DNA from: Homalodisca vitripennis
Taxonomy: Eukaryota > Arthropoda > Insecta > Hemiptera > Cicadellidae
Reading direction: 5' to 3'
Assembly (NCBI RefSeq): GCF_021130785.1
Contig: NC_060213.1
Coordinates: 65,510,001 to 65,574,000, forward strand
Length of the DNA stretch: 64,000 nucleotides
Part shown: positions 10,069 to 21,789 of the stretch, in pieces
Layout of the letters: each line of letters opens with the position of its first letter
Position numbering within the stretch: position 1 is the first letter of the stretch
Notes under the pieces: generated by a model
The model's database searches: none
What the model was told of the DNA's origin: nothing
The model's input: the letters and a program-made list of their open reading frames with translations, nothing else
Made by a program: the position numbers and the translations under genes

Positions 10069-11860
10069 ATCTACGATGGCTTATATGTGATGGCAACCAC
10101 CCGAAATGTGATTGGGCATCTTATATAGGGTAGTCATAGTTACACAGACATCCCTGTTCCCATTAGGGATCTTTGACACGAATATATAATTTATTCCAAA
10201 TGTAGTTATTGTCACATTCAATTCTCTGCTAGTGGTTCTCTTTCACACCTGGAAGTTAAAATGGTCTGATTGAACTCACTATGTGTGATACTGAGATATA
10301 TGCAAGTGCTCCTCATGCTTTTAACGATCGTTGATAGATAACTTCAATTTCGCATTTAGTTCCTGTCACATTCCACGGTGTTAGTTTGCTAATGCCCTCC
10401 AGCCGAGATCTTACTGGGCACACTATTGAGGGTGGTGGTATGTTTATAAGCAGCCTTGTTGCTTAAAATAATAAATGATAGAAACCCAAAATTTCCCACC
10501 TAATACCTTAAACTTTCCACGATGGCTGTTGGCTTGTGGGCTCCAGCCGAGATCTTATTGGGCACACTATTAAGGGAGGTGGTATATTTATAAGCAGCCT
10601 TGTTGCTAAAATAATAAATGATAGAAACCCAAAATTTCCCACCTAATACCTTAAACTTTTCACGATGGCTGTTGGCTTGTAGGCTCCAGCCGAGATCTTA
10701 TTGGGCACACTATTAAGGGAGGTGGTATATTTATAAGCAGCCTTGTTGCTAAAATAATAAATGATAGAAACCCAAAATTTCCCACCTAATACCTTAAACT
10801 TTCCACGATGGCTTGTGGGCTCCAGCCGAGATCTTATTAGGCACACTATTAAGGGAGGTGGTATGTTTATAAGCAGCCTTGTTGCTAAAATAATAAATGA
10901 TAGAAACCCAAAATTTCCCACCTAATACCTTAAACTTTCCACGATGGCTGTTGGCTTGTAGGCTCCAGCCGAGATCTTATTGGGCACACTATTAAGGGAG
11001 GTGGTATGTTTATAAGCAGCCTTGTTGCTAAAATAATAAATGATAGAAACCCAAAATTTCCCACCTAATACCTTAAACTTTCCACGATGGCTGTTGGCTT
11101 GTGGGCTCCAGCCGAGATCTTATTGGGCACACTATTAAGGGAGGTGGTATATTTATAAGCAGCCTTGTTGCTAAAATAATAAATGATAGAAACCCAAAAT
11201 TTCCCACCTAATACCTTAAACTTTCCACGATGGCTGTTGGCTTGTGGGCTCCAGCCGAGATCTTATTGGGCACACTATTAAGGGTGGTGGTATGTTTATA
11301 AGCAGCCTTGTTGCTAAAATAATAAATGATAGAAACCCAAAATTTCCCACCTAATACCTTAAACTTTCCAGGATGGCTGTTGGCTTGCGGGCTCCAGCCT
11401 AAGATTGGTTGGGCACTCCGTGTGAGGTAGTGAGATGTGAATATAAGCACCTGTATTACTCGTAACGATTGTTGAAAGAAAACCCCAATTCCGCTTTTAG
11501 ATCCTGTCACATTCTACGATCATAGTTAGTTTTTGACCTCAATCCAAGGTCTGATTGGCTCCCTTTTGTTAGGTAGTGAGTGAGATATATAAAAGAACCC
11601 CTTTTGTTCATAATGATTTTTGTTAAAGAAATCCTAATTCCACATTTAGTTCCTATTACAGTTCACGATGTTAGTTAACTAATGCATTCAGCCCAGAATT
11701 CGATTGAGCATCTTATGAAGGGTGATGATATGTTTCAAGGACCCCTGCTATTTGAAATTATCTTTGATAACTTTTTATGGCATCCAGTTTTCGACCTAAT
11801 TGGCCATCTTACATCATGTGATGGGGAATAAAAGCACCCTTGCTTCTCATGCCCTCCCAA
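10069..11860 (+). repeat. 143-bp tandem repeat array with decayed edges
   Basis: The junction TTAAAC recurs at 10508, 10651, 10794, 10930, 11073, 11216 and 11359: steps of 143, except one unit of 136 that lacks 7 nt (TGTTGGC) near 10810. Core units (about 10371-11400) are nearly identical and carry 'GCTCCAGCCGAGATCTTATT', 'GGGCACACTATTAAGG' and 'TATAAGCAGCCTTGTTGCT'. Beyond both edges (10069-10370 and 11400-11860) decayed units of about 145 bp continue with the same order of blocks. The first and last core units are chimeras of core and decayed sequence. The long minus-strand frames here (10643-10921, 11208-11510) arise from the repeat and are not genes. Confidence 0.92.
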
Positions 11861-11896
11861 ACCTTTTCAATAAAAAAAACAAATAGTAATACCTAT

Positions 11897-12042
11897 CACC
11901 TTTTAAATCTTATCTTGTCCGCCCTCATGGGCTACTGGCCTTAGCGAGGATCTTATCAAACAGCATAAAGGGGTTTTTAACCTGTGCTTTCTCTAACTCA
12001 GATTCAAAGTCCGACGTCGCAGACCGACCTGTCATCGGCACA
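11897..12042 (-). mobile_element. tRNA-derived SINE, copy 2 (minus strand, internally deleted)
   Basis: The reverse complement matches the SINE at 45669-45890. The tRNA-like head lies at 12042-11980 (TCGGACTTTGAATCTGAGTT against TTGGACTTTGGGTCTGAGTT). The body keeps 'TTTGATAAGATCCTCG' and 'GCCCATGAGGGCGGACA'. About 65 nt are missing compared with the other copy, from inside the B-box region (CAGGTT) to the CCCCTTTAT block, so Pol III promoter function is probably lost. It abuts the last decayed unit of the 143-bp array. Confidence 0.75.
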
Positions 12043-12059
12043 CCTCCATCCATTGTTTT

Positions 12060-13290
12060 AGTTATTGGTTTTTGCAAAATCACATATTCCACATGCCATG
12101 GTATCCCATGATAGCAGATTCAGAAACCTGTAACCTCCAATTATGAGCGTAATCGAAAACGTTTTTACCAATGGGAGCTATAATGATTTTATAACCTCCT
12201 ATTCCTATACCACCCCAACCTCCCAGACGACAGGTCGCGACTCATAGAAAAAAAAGTGATTTTACTATTCTATCATGCTAAATACGAACTTGCAGTGTGA
12301 GTATAAATATTCAAACTATGACTATTGTACATAATTCTTATATCACATTCTGCTCCATTTAACCAGAAGCCATTGATCCTATGTTTAGAGCATTAGAGAG
12401 CTTCTTAGCCTTAACTTCAACTGGTAAAATAAGACATTCTTTACTTTACTTTTACTTTTTTATATGCAAAACATAATCCTGTTGTATGCCGCTACGCTTT
12501 CCCAAATATATGTATCTTTCTTTCATTCTCTACATAACAATTTATGCAGGGAGGTAAATTTTATTAGTAGGCTACTAAGTGTCCTAATTTAGAAGCTTAC
12601 TTGGTTTTTGTACATTACAATCACAACTTTGTTATTTTAGCAAAATCTAGGACCCTTTTGTAGACTGCAAGTGTGCCTGTTGGTTTATTAGAAAATGAAA
12701 ATAGCTCGACATTAGGATTTTTATGTGCATTGTTCATACTAACTTAGCTTTTTTGGATTTGTTTTATCACCACTAAACTTTGTACGTCATTGTTATTCAT
12801 TAAAAATTTACTTAAAGTGCAAATTTTAATTTTGTATAAAATACAATGAAATAAACTGACATTAAGAATATGAATAGCATACACAAAGGACGTACATTTA
12901 AAGGTATGACATATTTTAGCACAAACTATAGGCCTCAACTATTACTAGATCACTCAGTTAGAGAATATCAAAATTTTAATTGGACGCATACACCCATAAG
13001 GGCTAAAGAAATATAAGAAAGAAGTCATACTGTGAGTGTTTAAATGTTTAAATAATTAAACTTCGTTGGGAATTGTTAAATCTAAGAAGAGACATTAACC
13101 CTTGGATTCACATATTTTTTGCAGACTAAGTAATTAATTTATGTAGAGTCTTACTATTTTATTTTTCATGAAAGGAGCAGTAAATATCTTAATTAACATC
13201 CGTTTTGTGAGTAGTATTTAAGAATTTGCACGTTGTTTCCACGGCTTCCCATTAAAGTTGGACGTTTCTTGTTGGCCTATAACTCAGTTT
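12060..13290. other. Mostly AT-rich non-coding stretch
   Basis: 12060-12240 is slightly less AT-rich and unassigned. The rest is AT-rich with no gene. The minus-strand frame 12744-12938 is not convincing. Confidence 0.5.
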
Positions 13291-13296
13291 TCATGA

Positions 13297-13385
13297 TGTC
13301 TAAATCACCAGCGAAGTAGCATCACCATCACATGGTTTAGTTTTAGAGTTGTTACTTGCTATGTACTATGTACATAGGACTTTTT
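13297..13385 (+). repeat. Dispersed repeat R6, copy 1
   Basis: About 80 bp matching 15265-15347: 'AAGTAGCATCACCATCACAT', 'GGTTTAG.TTTAGAGTTGTT' and 'ACTTG.TATGTACTATGTA'. Only a few mismatches. This copy has no (TA)n flanks; the other sits between two (TA)n tracts. Confidence 0.75.
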
Positions 13386-13499
13386 ATCAATAGTACCTTG
13401 ATGGGTTATTATTTCCTAATTGAGAAATTTTGTTTCTCGTCAAATATCAAATCTATATCTAAATTTGTGCTAGAGATATCCTGCTAGATTTTATCAGTC

Positions 13500-13570
13500 A
13501 CCTAAGTGATAAGCTTTGATAACGCTCAGCTAATAAGGCATTAAATTGGAAATATCCAATGTAATATGAG
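13500..13570 (-). repeat. Repeat R7 fragment
   Basis: 'AGCTTTGATAACGCTCAGCTAATAAGG' region resembles the inverted form of the R7 motif GATTTGGCTGAGCGTTA. Short and diverged. Confidence 0.35.
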
Positions 13571-13959
13571 GCAAGCTAAGTGTGCAAGGGGATTGACCTT
13601 GAAACTACTTGGATAAAAACTTATATATGATTTAATTTTGTTTCAACAATACTATGGATATATTATCAATCAGATGGGAAGTAAAATAATAACCGCCTAG
13701 ATTTATTGAAATGCGTAATTTTTTATTCGAGCGGATCCATAGAGTGAATAAACAATCAACGGATAATTTTTATATAATATAGAAGACATGTAAATCTGTC
13801 ATTTCTACTAGTTAATTGAAACAAATAATTATGGAAGTAAGCAAAATTACTTTAACCAATTATAGTAATAATTATAGCGTTTAAAGTATTTGTTAATTTC
13901 TGTAAGATATGAGTATAGGTTCAGGTGTGACATGTCTGGTCTTGCTCGCAGGACTCACC

Positions 13960-14100
13960 ATAATGCCACGGTAAATTGGCAATGGAGGAGGGGCATGTAC
14001 TAGCGGAGGGGAATAGGGGAGGGATTCCCCGACGACGCCACCCGCTGATTTATTATGACCTAGGCGACTTGCTCGTGTCGTCATGGTTTATTCTTATGTT
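13960..14100 (+). repeat. Dispersed repeat R2, copy 2
   Basis: Partner of 5430-5600, sharing GCTGATTTATTATGACCTAG, GCGACTT and CTCGTGTC. The G-rich upstream part reads open on the minus strand (13893-14084), but the other copy does not conserve that frame. Confidence 0.65.
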
Positions 14101-14790
14101 ACAGCTTAAACAAATGTTCGTTATAAACATTTAAGTTATTCTCATGCATAAAACGTATTGTCTTACAAATTTTACTAAAGTAGTTATATGCGAAACATTA
14201 TTATATGGATTATAACAACGTACATCTACAGTATGTTAACTTGTCCTCTCGTATTTTATTTATAGACGGAGTATTTCACCACTGTGAATATCTGGTGCTC
14301 AACGTTTTAAATAGCAATATTGTTATTTTATGGACATCATAATTCATCAAATATAACCTATTCGCTTTAGAACTATTTACTAAAATTGATGTATGAAACT
14401 AATAACTGTAGGGTATTTTATTTCAATATCCTTAAAGCAAAATAGCTTTGATATACAGAAGTTTACAATTAAAAAAATTATCACAAGGAATAACTTGTCA
14501 TTTTAAGAATTTCTGTACTGAAGAGATTATGTTTTGAATTTCACTAGTTTCAAGTTCATCCTGATATGGATAGTCTTTTGTTCTTCGACTAACAAAAGGT
14601 TAACCATTTTATGTTTACAATAACTCAAGAATATTGTGTTAAAAATGTAACTCCCTCTTTGCAATATTCATTATTTTCCACTGAGTTGAACTAAATCTCA
14701 ATCGGGTTTTTATCGTAAAGAGGTTTCCAGTTCAACTGGAAGTAACTTAAGAGTACCAGCTTTGCTTATTTCTAAGAATAAATTAAAGAA
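14101..14790. other. AT-rich non-coding stretch
   Basis: No gene or distinct repeat seen. Confidence 0.55.
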
Positions 14791-14794
14791 TAAA

Positions 14795-14945
14795 GCTCCC
14801 ACTCTGGACCCTACACATGTGTTGGTCACAACATGTATGTGCCAACATTGGGTGAGGTCCAATAACAACAAAGTTAGGTATTTGTTTTCTTTGGCAGGAA
14901 AGTTTAGTGCGCCAGCTGCAACCGCTTGTGGCAGCAAACTGAGGT
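14795..14945 (+). repeat. Dispersed repeat R3, copy 2
   Basis: Partner of 5955-6085. It carries 'CCAATAACAACAAAGTTAGG', 'TATTTGTTTTCTTTGGCA' and 'GCGCCAGCTGCAACCGC'. It also contains an imperfect inverted pair TGTTGGTCACAACATG / CATGTATGTGCCAACA at about 14819-14846. Three overlapping small frames run through it; none is preserved in copy 1. Confidence 0.65.
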
Positions 14946-15217
14946 CCTACTGAGGTGTTCCTCATTGTTAAGAACTGTACCTCAGTTTATTCCCCAAGTT
15001 TTCTCTTCGCGACATAATAGACACCTGAGACATTCAATGAATACTAGATATAAGTGCAGAACAGTCCTTTTCTTGAAGATTTTTATTGTTCTCCTTTTCA
15101 TTGCACAGTCATATAAAAAGGAAACTAATTTATTGAAAACTGCACAGTAAAATGTTCACTAAAATATATATATAGTGATTTGCACATATATAAATATAAA
15201 TATATATAAATAAGATT

Positions 15218-15218
<1 letters not shown>

Positions 15219-15268
<50 letters not shown>

Positions 15269-15345
15269 TGAATCACTATCTAAGTAGCATCACCATCACA
15301 TGGTTTAGATTTAGAGTTGTTACTTGGTATGTACTATGTATATGG

Positions 15346-15394
<49 letters not shown>
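15219..15394. repeat. (TA)n tracts flanking repeat R6 copy 2
   Basis: (TA)n at about 15219-15265 and 15348-15394 bracket R6 copy 2 (15265-15347). The single-copy-like R6 sequence therefore sits inside a microsatellite, an arrangement that recurs for the tRNA-hairpin element at 28.5 and 62.9 kb. Confidence 0.85.
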
Positions 15395-15399
<5 letters not shown>

Positions 15400-16390
15400 A
15401 TCAAGTTCATAACTCAATAACTAACGATTGTAGTGTAATGAACTAATTATGAGCTTCCATATACTATTTTCTAGCTAAATTTAACACTATTACCTAAATG
15501 TTTGAAAAGTGTTGTAAACGCTACAGTTCTGAAAATATAGTGCTTATTTCTGGCTTTCTCAATTTCAGTTTTGTGTCTAATAAAGTATAGGTATTGTTTT
15601 CATTTTCTGCTTTGTATGCTTGATGTAAGACATAATTGATGATGCCTTAACCAGCAAAAGCGCGTTTAAAATAAATTAAAATTTTGGAAGAAGAAAATAT
15701 GTATTTTATATTAAAGTTTAGGTAGGCTAAGATTACTGGGACACTCTGTAAAACAGTGTGTATTCCTGTTCTCATTTTAAAATACACTATGTGCATGGAG
15801 TAGGGATTTATCTACAGCTTTGTTACTTTCTGATGTAAAGCACGCCAAGATTCAAAGTGATTACATCAATTGATTTTTTAATCTTTTTATACATTTTATT
15901 TTAATTTAATTTACATTTAATTTTTTAATACATTTTAATGTTTATCAATATAACATTATTAAACATTATATATTTATAATAGATATACAAAAAATAAGAA
16001 ATGAACACTGTTAAGTACTCATCAAAAATATGAGGGGGATTTTTACTAGCAGGCTAGTGTGATTCATCGTCAGACCGGATACATGTTAGGCAGGACAGAA
16101 GTTCGCTACGTTGCGAAATTGTGCTCACCCCAAGTGAAAAGAAAGAGCGCGCGTACAGTATTTAGAATTAAAGGAAAGTAGTCTACAAGTGATAAATTGT
16201 CAATTTACGAAAGTGGCCAGTCTACTATACACTAAATAATCATATAAGATTACATCTTCTTAATTGTAAAGAAGATGTTATAATCACACTTCATCTGTAA
16301 TTAACTAATGCACTTAAAAGTCAACCTCAGATCATATTGTAAACAGCAAAATCAAGTGGGTCAGCATAATATATTTACTATCAAGTTTGA
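15395..16390. other. Mostly AT-rich non-coding stretch
   Basis: No gene. A less AT-rich patch at 16040-16170 (GAGCGCGCGTAC) is unassigned. Confidence 0.5.
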
Positions 16391-16394
16391 TACT

Positions 16395-16585
16395 AGAGAA
16401 ACATGGGTAGGAAAGACACCAAGGTGGCTAGAAACAAGTATACAACCCCCGCGGTGCGATAAAAGAGGGGAACAAAATGGCGCCTTTGTGTCGTAATATT
16501 GCCGTAGTGGCTCGAGTAAGAGTTGTCGTCTCTGTAGGATTAACCACATTACGATCCTCAGTGTGTATTTTGTTGCAGACACGTA
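16395..16585 (+). repeat. Dispersed repeat R5, copy 2
   Basis: Partner of 7735-7965, with the identical core GGAACAAAATGGCGCCTTTG and the downstream 'GTTGTCGTCTCTGTAGGA'. The flanking similarity is patchy. Confidence 0.7.
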
Positions 16586-16599
16586 CAATGTAACGTTAT

Positions 16600-16930
16600 G
16601 AAGTGGGTGGAGTATTTATGTACGTATTTGGCCATTCGCCAAAACAGAGAAGGTTATGTTTTGGAGCTCCAAATGTTTTCTTTTATATTTAATGTACCTT
16701 TAAAATGTATCCATTTAGGACAGTAAAAGACCATTTTCTAAATGACTGCGGATGATCTGTGTGACGGCTGGATGCTTTGATGTTTCAATGAAGTGATGAG
16801 AGATAGGTAGCCCAAATTGCACGGTTCACGAACATAGTATTGTACTGTTGTGAGAAGATAATGATGTACATTACAGTGGACAATGGATGGCCCCAATCCT
16901 TCTGTTCCCTGATAGTACCGCCTAACATAG
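16600..16930. other. Non-coding stretch
   Basis: Overlapping minus-strand frames (16738-17000) without recognisable domains. No repeat partner in the window. Confidence 0.4.
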
Positions 16931-16939
16931 AAATATCCA

Positions 16940-17012
16940 TGGTCTCTGACAAGGACGTAGCCAGTGAGGAGGTCCAAGGGGTCCGGACCCCCCTACCCAA
17001 TTTTCAATTGTT
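16940..17012 (+). mobile_element. Possible DNA-transposon terminus
   Basis: Contains 'GACGTAGCCAGTGAGGAGG' then 'GGGGTCCGGACCCCCCTACC' and AATTTTCAATT. 'GTAGCCAG' followed by G-rich then C-rich blocks and an AATTTT run is a common terminal signature of cut-and-paste transposons in invertebrate genomes. No transposase and no matching second end with a target duplication could be placed. The self-complementary GGGGTCCGGACCCC itself could form a stem. Confidence 0.35.
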
Positions 17013-17019
17013 TTAATTA

Positions 17020-18080
17020 ATTTTTAGTAAACAATTATTATTATTTAAATCATTCATTAATACTAACATGTACTGAAAGATCGTTTTTAACACAGATACG
17101 GGTCATGAACTTTTTAAGGAACAAAATGGGGCCTTACTTTCTGTCCACTTTGGGAAAATATCAGTTGCCTTGATTCCCCCCCTTCCAAATTATTTCCTGG
17201 ATACGTTCTTGGTCTCTGAAGGGGATGATGACAATAATATGACGTCTGGTTGTACATAATCATATACAGGGTGTACACTAATGTAGAACTGTACATATTG
17301 GGAGTATTTTTAAATGATATTAGTACATTTGCTTCATAACGTAGGCGATGTCTTAGTCGGATAGTAACAAAGCTGGTTATAAGGTCCAGTTTGGCAAAGG
17401 GCTGTGGATATGATGTGACTAAGTATTGCCTGAAGAGTAGTAACAAAACCGATTGTAATAAAGTTCATGTAAATAAATTAGCATCGAAACTAGGTAATAG
17501 TTCGTACCAAAAAAGCACTTACGAGGTTACAGAACTCTCAAATATATTAAAATTTCTTAAACTATGGAAGAGCAGAATATGATCTAAATATAATGCGGTA
17601 TTTAATTTTGCAACTACTTAATAATATAGAAGGATTTAATTTAAATATATATTAGAGTACATATGACTTTTCTATAAATACAGGCAATTTGTTAGTTCTA
17701 AAATGTTAGTATTAAAAATAGTATATAGAGAAGTGCCAGCAAATTTTGTTCCTTGGCATTATGTTAGCGTCTAATATATGGTCATTTTATTATGTAAATT
17801 TCGAGTAATTCCTAATACACACATGTGTTTTTTTTTTTATCAAAATTTTTAAAATATTAAAAGTATAAAATCCCTTGTTAAAGATTACTATTATAGGCAA
17901 TGACATAACTATTTGTCACACCATCTTCGAATATATACATACTACTGTTGCGTTTTACAAAAATTTTAATAAAAAAAATAATTGTTAAATACATCAACGT
18001 GGAGGTGGAGACATGAAAGTATTTTCTGCTTAACTAACAAACTCAAGTCCGACGGCAAACCACCTCTAATGAGGATGTAA
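17020..18080. other. AT-rich non-coding stretch
   Basis: Includes 'TATACAGGGTGTACAC' at 17261-17280 (see the 39.7-kb element) and a C-rich patch at 17178-17188. No gene; the frames at 17114-17446 and 17391-17582 show no domain. Confidence 0.5.
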
Positions 18081-18084
18081 GGCT

Positions 18085-18183
18085 TAATGAGGACAAACCC
18101 AGATTCGCCTCTGCACCAATTATAACTAAAGTAGAAGAAACCCGTTATGAACCTCATTACATGAACCTGGGTCGCCACTGATC
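18085..18183 (-). mobile_element. Possible hAT-like transposon terminus
   Basis: On the minus strand 18181 begins CAGTGGCGACCCAGG, close to the CAGTGGCGGATCCAGG type of end seen on many hAT transposons. A second, weaker version (GCAGAGGCGAATCTGGG) lies about 65 nt further in the same direction. The partner end is not identified, so the call rests on a short motif. Confidence 0.35.
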
Positions 18184-18189
18184 AAATAA

Positions 18190-18460
18190 ACATAGAAACA
18201 AGAACACGTATCTCGGCATTATTCTAAATCTGGACCATAGTGAGTGGTGTATAAAAAAATACTATTAATATAAATATTTCTTTGGTTTCCACGGTTAATT
18301 ATATCTTTAAAAATGTAGTGTACTCAGACTGTGTAAGAAGATGAGTTTTGACTCTATACATCATAATAACTTCGCTGTCCTATTTTTAAAGGGCTGCGTC
18401 GTATTTTTACTCAGTAGATTGAAACTACTAGACATCTATCATTGTTGTTTCTAGACATCA
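18190..18460. other. AT-rich non-coding stretch
   Basis: No gene seen. Confidence 0.4.
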
Positions 18461-18477
18461 CTATCACTTATGTTATT

Positions 18478-18612
18478 CAAAACGCGTTATTAAACAATAT
18501 AAAATGGCGTTTTTCAAACAGTAACAACCAAAGCGAAAAGCTTCCAGAACGCGTTAATATACAATATAAAATGAAGTTTTTCAAACAATGCCAACCAAAG
18601 AGCAAGGCTTTC
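18478..18612 (+). repeat. 68-bp tandem duplication
   Basis: AACGCGTTA recurs at about 18481 and 18549. Each is followed by 'CAATATAAAATG' and 'TTTTTCAAACA...CAACCAAAG', with modest divergence. 'GCAAGGCTTTCAGCCTTGC' at 18602-18620 forms a hairpin at its right edge. Confidence 0.7.
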
Positions 18613-18624
18613 AGCCTTGCTGTT

Positions 18625-19425
18625 ACTTGAATGTTTAAATTCATTAATCATAAATTTACATTTGAATGGTAATGGAAACATGTAAATTATTCATAGATGT
18701 TAAGACAAAATTACAAATCATAAATATTCAAATACCAAGGATGAAACTGGAAATATTATTTGTGTTGAGGTTCAGGATAATAAACGTTTTTAACGAGGTT
18801 AGCGATTCTTAAATTACGCCATTAATAGGAAAATTAACATTCTAGGAATAATTTATATGAATATGAATTAATGATCCCAATTTTTACTAAGAAATAGATG
18901 ACGACCATGCATTTACCAACACGAAATGACAAAGTAAAATATAAATAAACTGTAATATTAATAGCAATGAGGTCATAGTAAGCTTTGGTTATTGTAAGGT
19001 TCAACCACTTGACTAAACTTAACGAGTGTTATGGCGCTTTAACTAATGAAAGAATCTGGCGATGCGCCATTGATACCGCACTATACACGATACAGCGCTG
19101 CAGTATCCTTGAACTAGAAAGAATATTGAAAAACCCTTTTATGGTCTGTCCGGAAATACTATCAGCTGCCCACCAATCACAAGCAGGTGGAATATTGAGA
19201 GTTTATTTCAAGTCAACATAAATAAATACAGACTTATTATTGATCGGAAGCCATATACTTATTCTATTAAATAAAAAATATTTACCAATTTTGATCAATC
19301 GTTAAATGTTATACATTATTAAACTATCGAAGGTCTTCAGATACTTTTACGATCTACTTCATGAACATAAAGTGTAAAATACTATGACGTTCTATGAAGT
19401 TCTATCACCCCTTATGAACAGCAAG
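18625..19425. other. Non-coding stretch
   Basis: A slightly GC-richer patch at 19030-19200 has a 78-residue frame (18985-19221) without a recognisable domain. Otherwise AT-rich. Confidence 0.4.
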
Positions 19426-19429
19426 TTGG

Positions 19430-19505
19430 GAAAGAGTACGCCACACCACGTGTCGTGTAGCAGGCTTTGCTAAGATTGCATGCAAGCTTTTAAAACCATA
19501 ACTCA
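19430..19505 (-). repeat. Repeat R7 fragment
   Basis: 'CACACCACGTGTCGTGTAGC' followed by AGGCTTTGCTAA matches the inverted R7 segments at 53640-53760 and 56990-57015. Confidence 0.5.
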
Positions 19506-19579
19506 TAGTATTACGTAATATTTGTTAATATATTGTATTTAAAAATGAGAGCATTGCAGAAAAAATAGAAACACACACA

Positions 19580-19591
19580 AACATATATATA

Positions 19592-19642
<51 letters not shown>
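19580..19642. repeat. (TA)n microsatellite
   Basis: About 60 bp of alternating TA preceded by a short (CA)n, with one phase break (ATTATA) near 19599. Confidence 0.95.
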
Positions 19643-19645
<3 letters not shown>

Positions 19646-19649
19646 CAAA

Positions 19650-21055
19650 CATATTACAGCAAGAGTTATTTCACTGAAATTTCCAGAAGGTCAGAGGAAG
19701 TTAATAAACTATTGGATTTTCTTAGATTTTTCTAGAATATTAGTTGTGTAAGAGATTTATATAATTTAGAAAAACTTTCACAAACCTGAACCAGTCTGTC
19801 CCAATTAATGTCACAATTCCTCTTAGATTTTTTGTTTCTTTAATGAAGGATGACAACGAATTATTTTAGATAAAAATTTGTTTAATGTGACTCAAAATTG
19901 TATTTAAAATGTTAATTTTTCTTCTAAAATATAGAACAGTTTTCTCACTTCGTTATAAAGTAAATGATCGACGCCACTTCAATTTTCAAAACAAAATCGT
20001 CATTCTATAATATTACAATGAGCCTTTTTACACTGCAACTGCAAGAATTCCTAGTCATTTTATAAATTAATTTGGTTAATATTTTACTGGCCCCAAAAGT
20101 GGTTTGGGAGCTCCATACCATTATGTACTTACACATAAACCTTTGTCAGTACTAACTAAAATAAATTAACCAAAGCATTTATTCCAACAACAGAATAAAC
20201 GTGATTTGGAGGAAAGGAATTCATAAAATTTGGTTCGAAATTCAATACATTGAGTTTTCACTCGTTTAAACTAATTCACACAATGAAAACTATTTCATTT
20301 TAACCGCTCCTCTTGTCAAAATCAGAGATGAAATGTGCGTATACACGTACAGAACCATTTAATTAATTACCTCGTCAGCCCCATGGCATTATTTGATACA
20401 TCCCACTGAATTCACTACATGCTCTTTGTCATATCAGTCTATAAATGGCATTGAAACCGTCTCTACATGGAATTGCTTTCCAAAAAGTAACAAATATATA
20501 CACCATTTTATGTATAGTTTAATTATTGTTAATCTTTGATGACTAAACCTACAAGTTTTAAGAAAAGATAAATCGAATATTTTAAGTTTTCAAACTTTAT
20601 CTTTTTAGTTTATAAATTCAGGTGTTTATTAAAATAAATAAATTGTATTGATTTTTAAAATATTTGATTAAATGATAAAATGTCATACTATCTAAATAAT
20701 ATACAACTTCCTTTAAGTTATTTGAACTTTAAATATTAAAATATTATTAATGATAATTTTAGTAACTAAAAATTGTCCTTTTAGAAGCGTCAAAGGGGCT
20801 CGAGTTGTCGCAAATCATATAAGAACGTGCCTTATTGAATGCAATGTTTTTGGAGCCCCATATCGTTTTTTCTTTCTCTTGGTATGGTGTAGAAAGAAAA
20901 GCGTCAAAGATCATGACTTTTTTTATATACTGTTACGAAATGATCTTATCCAATTCAAATCTTTTTACCTCTACTGAATTATTAGAGTTAGGTCACACAA
21001 TTTGGTTCTAGTTTATGTTATAAAGTATTTATTTTTACATCATGATAAATACATT
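19650..21055. other. AT-rich non-coding stretch
   Basis: No gene. Two short GC-richer patches (20090-20135 and 20785-20890, both with 'GGAGC.CCATA.C') are unassigned. Confidence 0.5.
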
Positions 21056-21109
21056 TAGGCCCTTTTAAAACTCCGAAATTGTGTTGACTTTTTATGGCCT
21101 TCAACGGTT

Positions 21110-21330
<221 letters not shown>

Positions 21331-21554
21331 CATTTTATAAATAATAGCATGTCCCGTTCGTTCCATATTTGTTTCGATTGTAATGAAATCAAATTGAATA
21401 AAAGTACTATGAGCAGAGTTTTACCAACTTAAGCTATTTGGTTTAAACGAGCTTGTGTTAAGCGAAAGGTTACACATCATAGAAACATTCATAATAACCA
21501 TTGTATCTGATTCACTACATAAGATTTTACATTTGCTAAATTAAATCCATATCT

Positions 21555-21782
21555 GTCAAACCGGACTTCTATTCATGGAATGTAAAATTTAATTCAGAGA
21601 ACTCCGGGGGATATCTTGCGAGCTGGCGCGCTGTGGCGTCGGTAGAAGAGCGGAAAAGCTTGTAATTCAATAGCTTGGTTATCGCAAAGCCCGTTATTGA
21701 GTGAGACTGGCTAAAGCGTATTGCGATGGTAAAAAGCTTCAGAATTGAATTTACCAACCTGCCTCAAGAGTTCTTTTGTCAT
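21555..21782 (+). repeat. Dispersed repeat R8, copy 1
   Basis: Matches 37065-37300 over about 225 bp at high similarity. The block 'GCGGAAAAGCTTGTAATTCA' through 'GCCCGTTATTGAGTGAGACT' is essentially identical. On the minus strand both copies stay open in the same frame over about 60 residues ('SHSITGFAITKLLNYKLF' identical), but neither frame has a recognisable domain. A decayed third copy may lie at 47100-47215. Confidence 0.85.
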
Positions 21783-21789
21783 AATTATC

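Noticed and set aside
10643..11510. Minus-strand open frames of 92 and 100 residues
   Set aside because: They are translations of the 143-bp tandem repeat; start and stop fall at repeat variants.
16738..17000. Two overlapping minus-strand proteins of 71-79 residues
   Set aside because: They run through a probable transposon end and share no recognisable domain; overlapping frames on one strand argue for chance.
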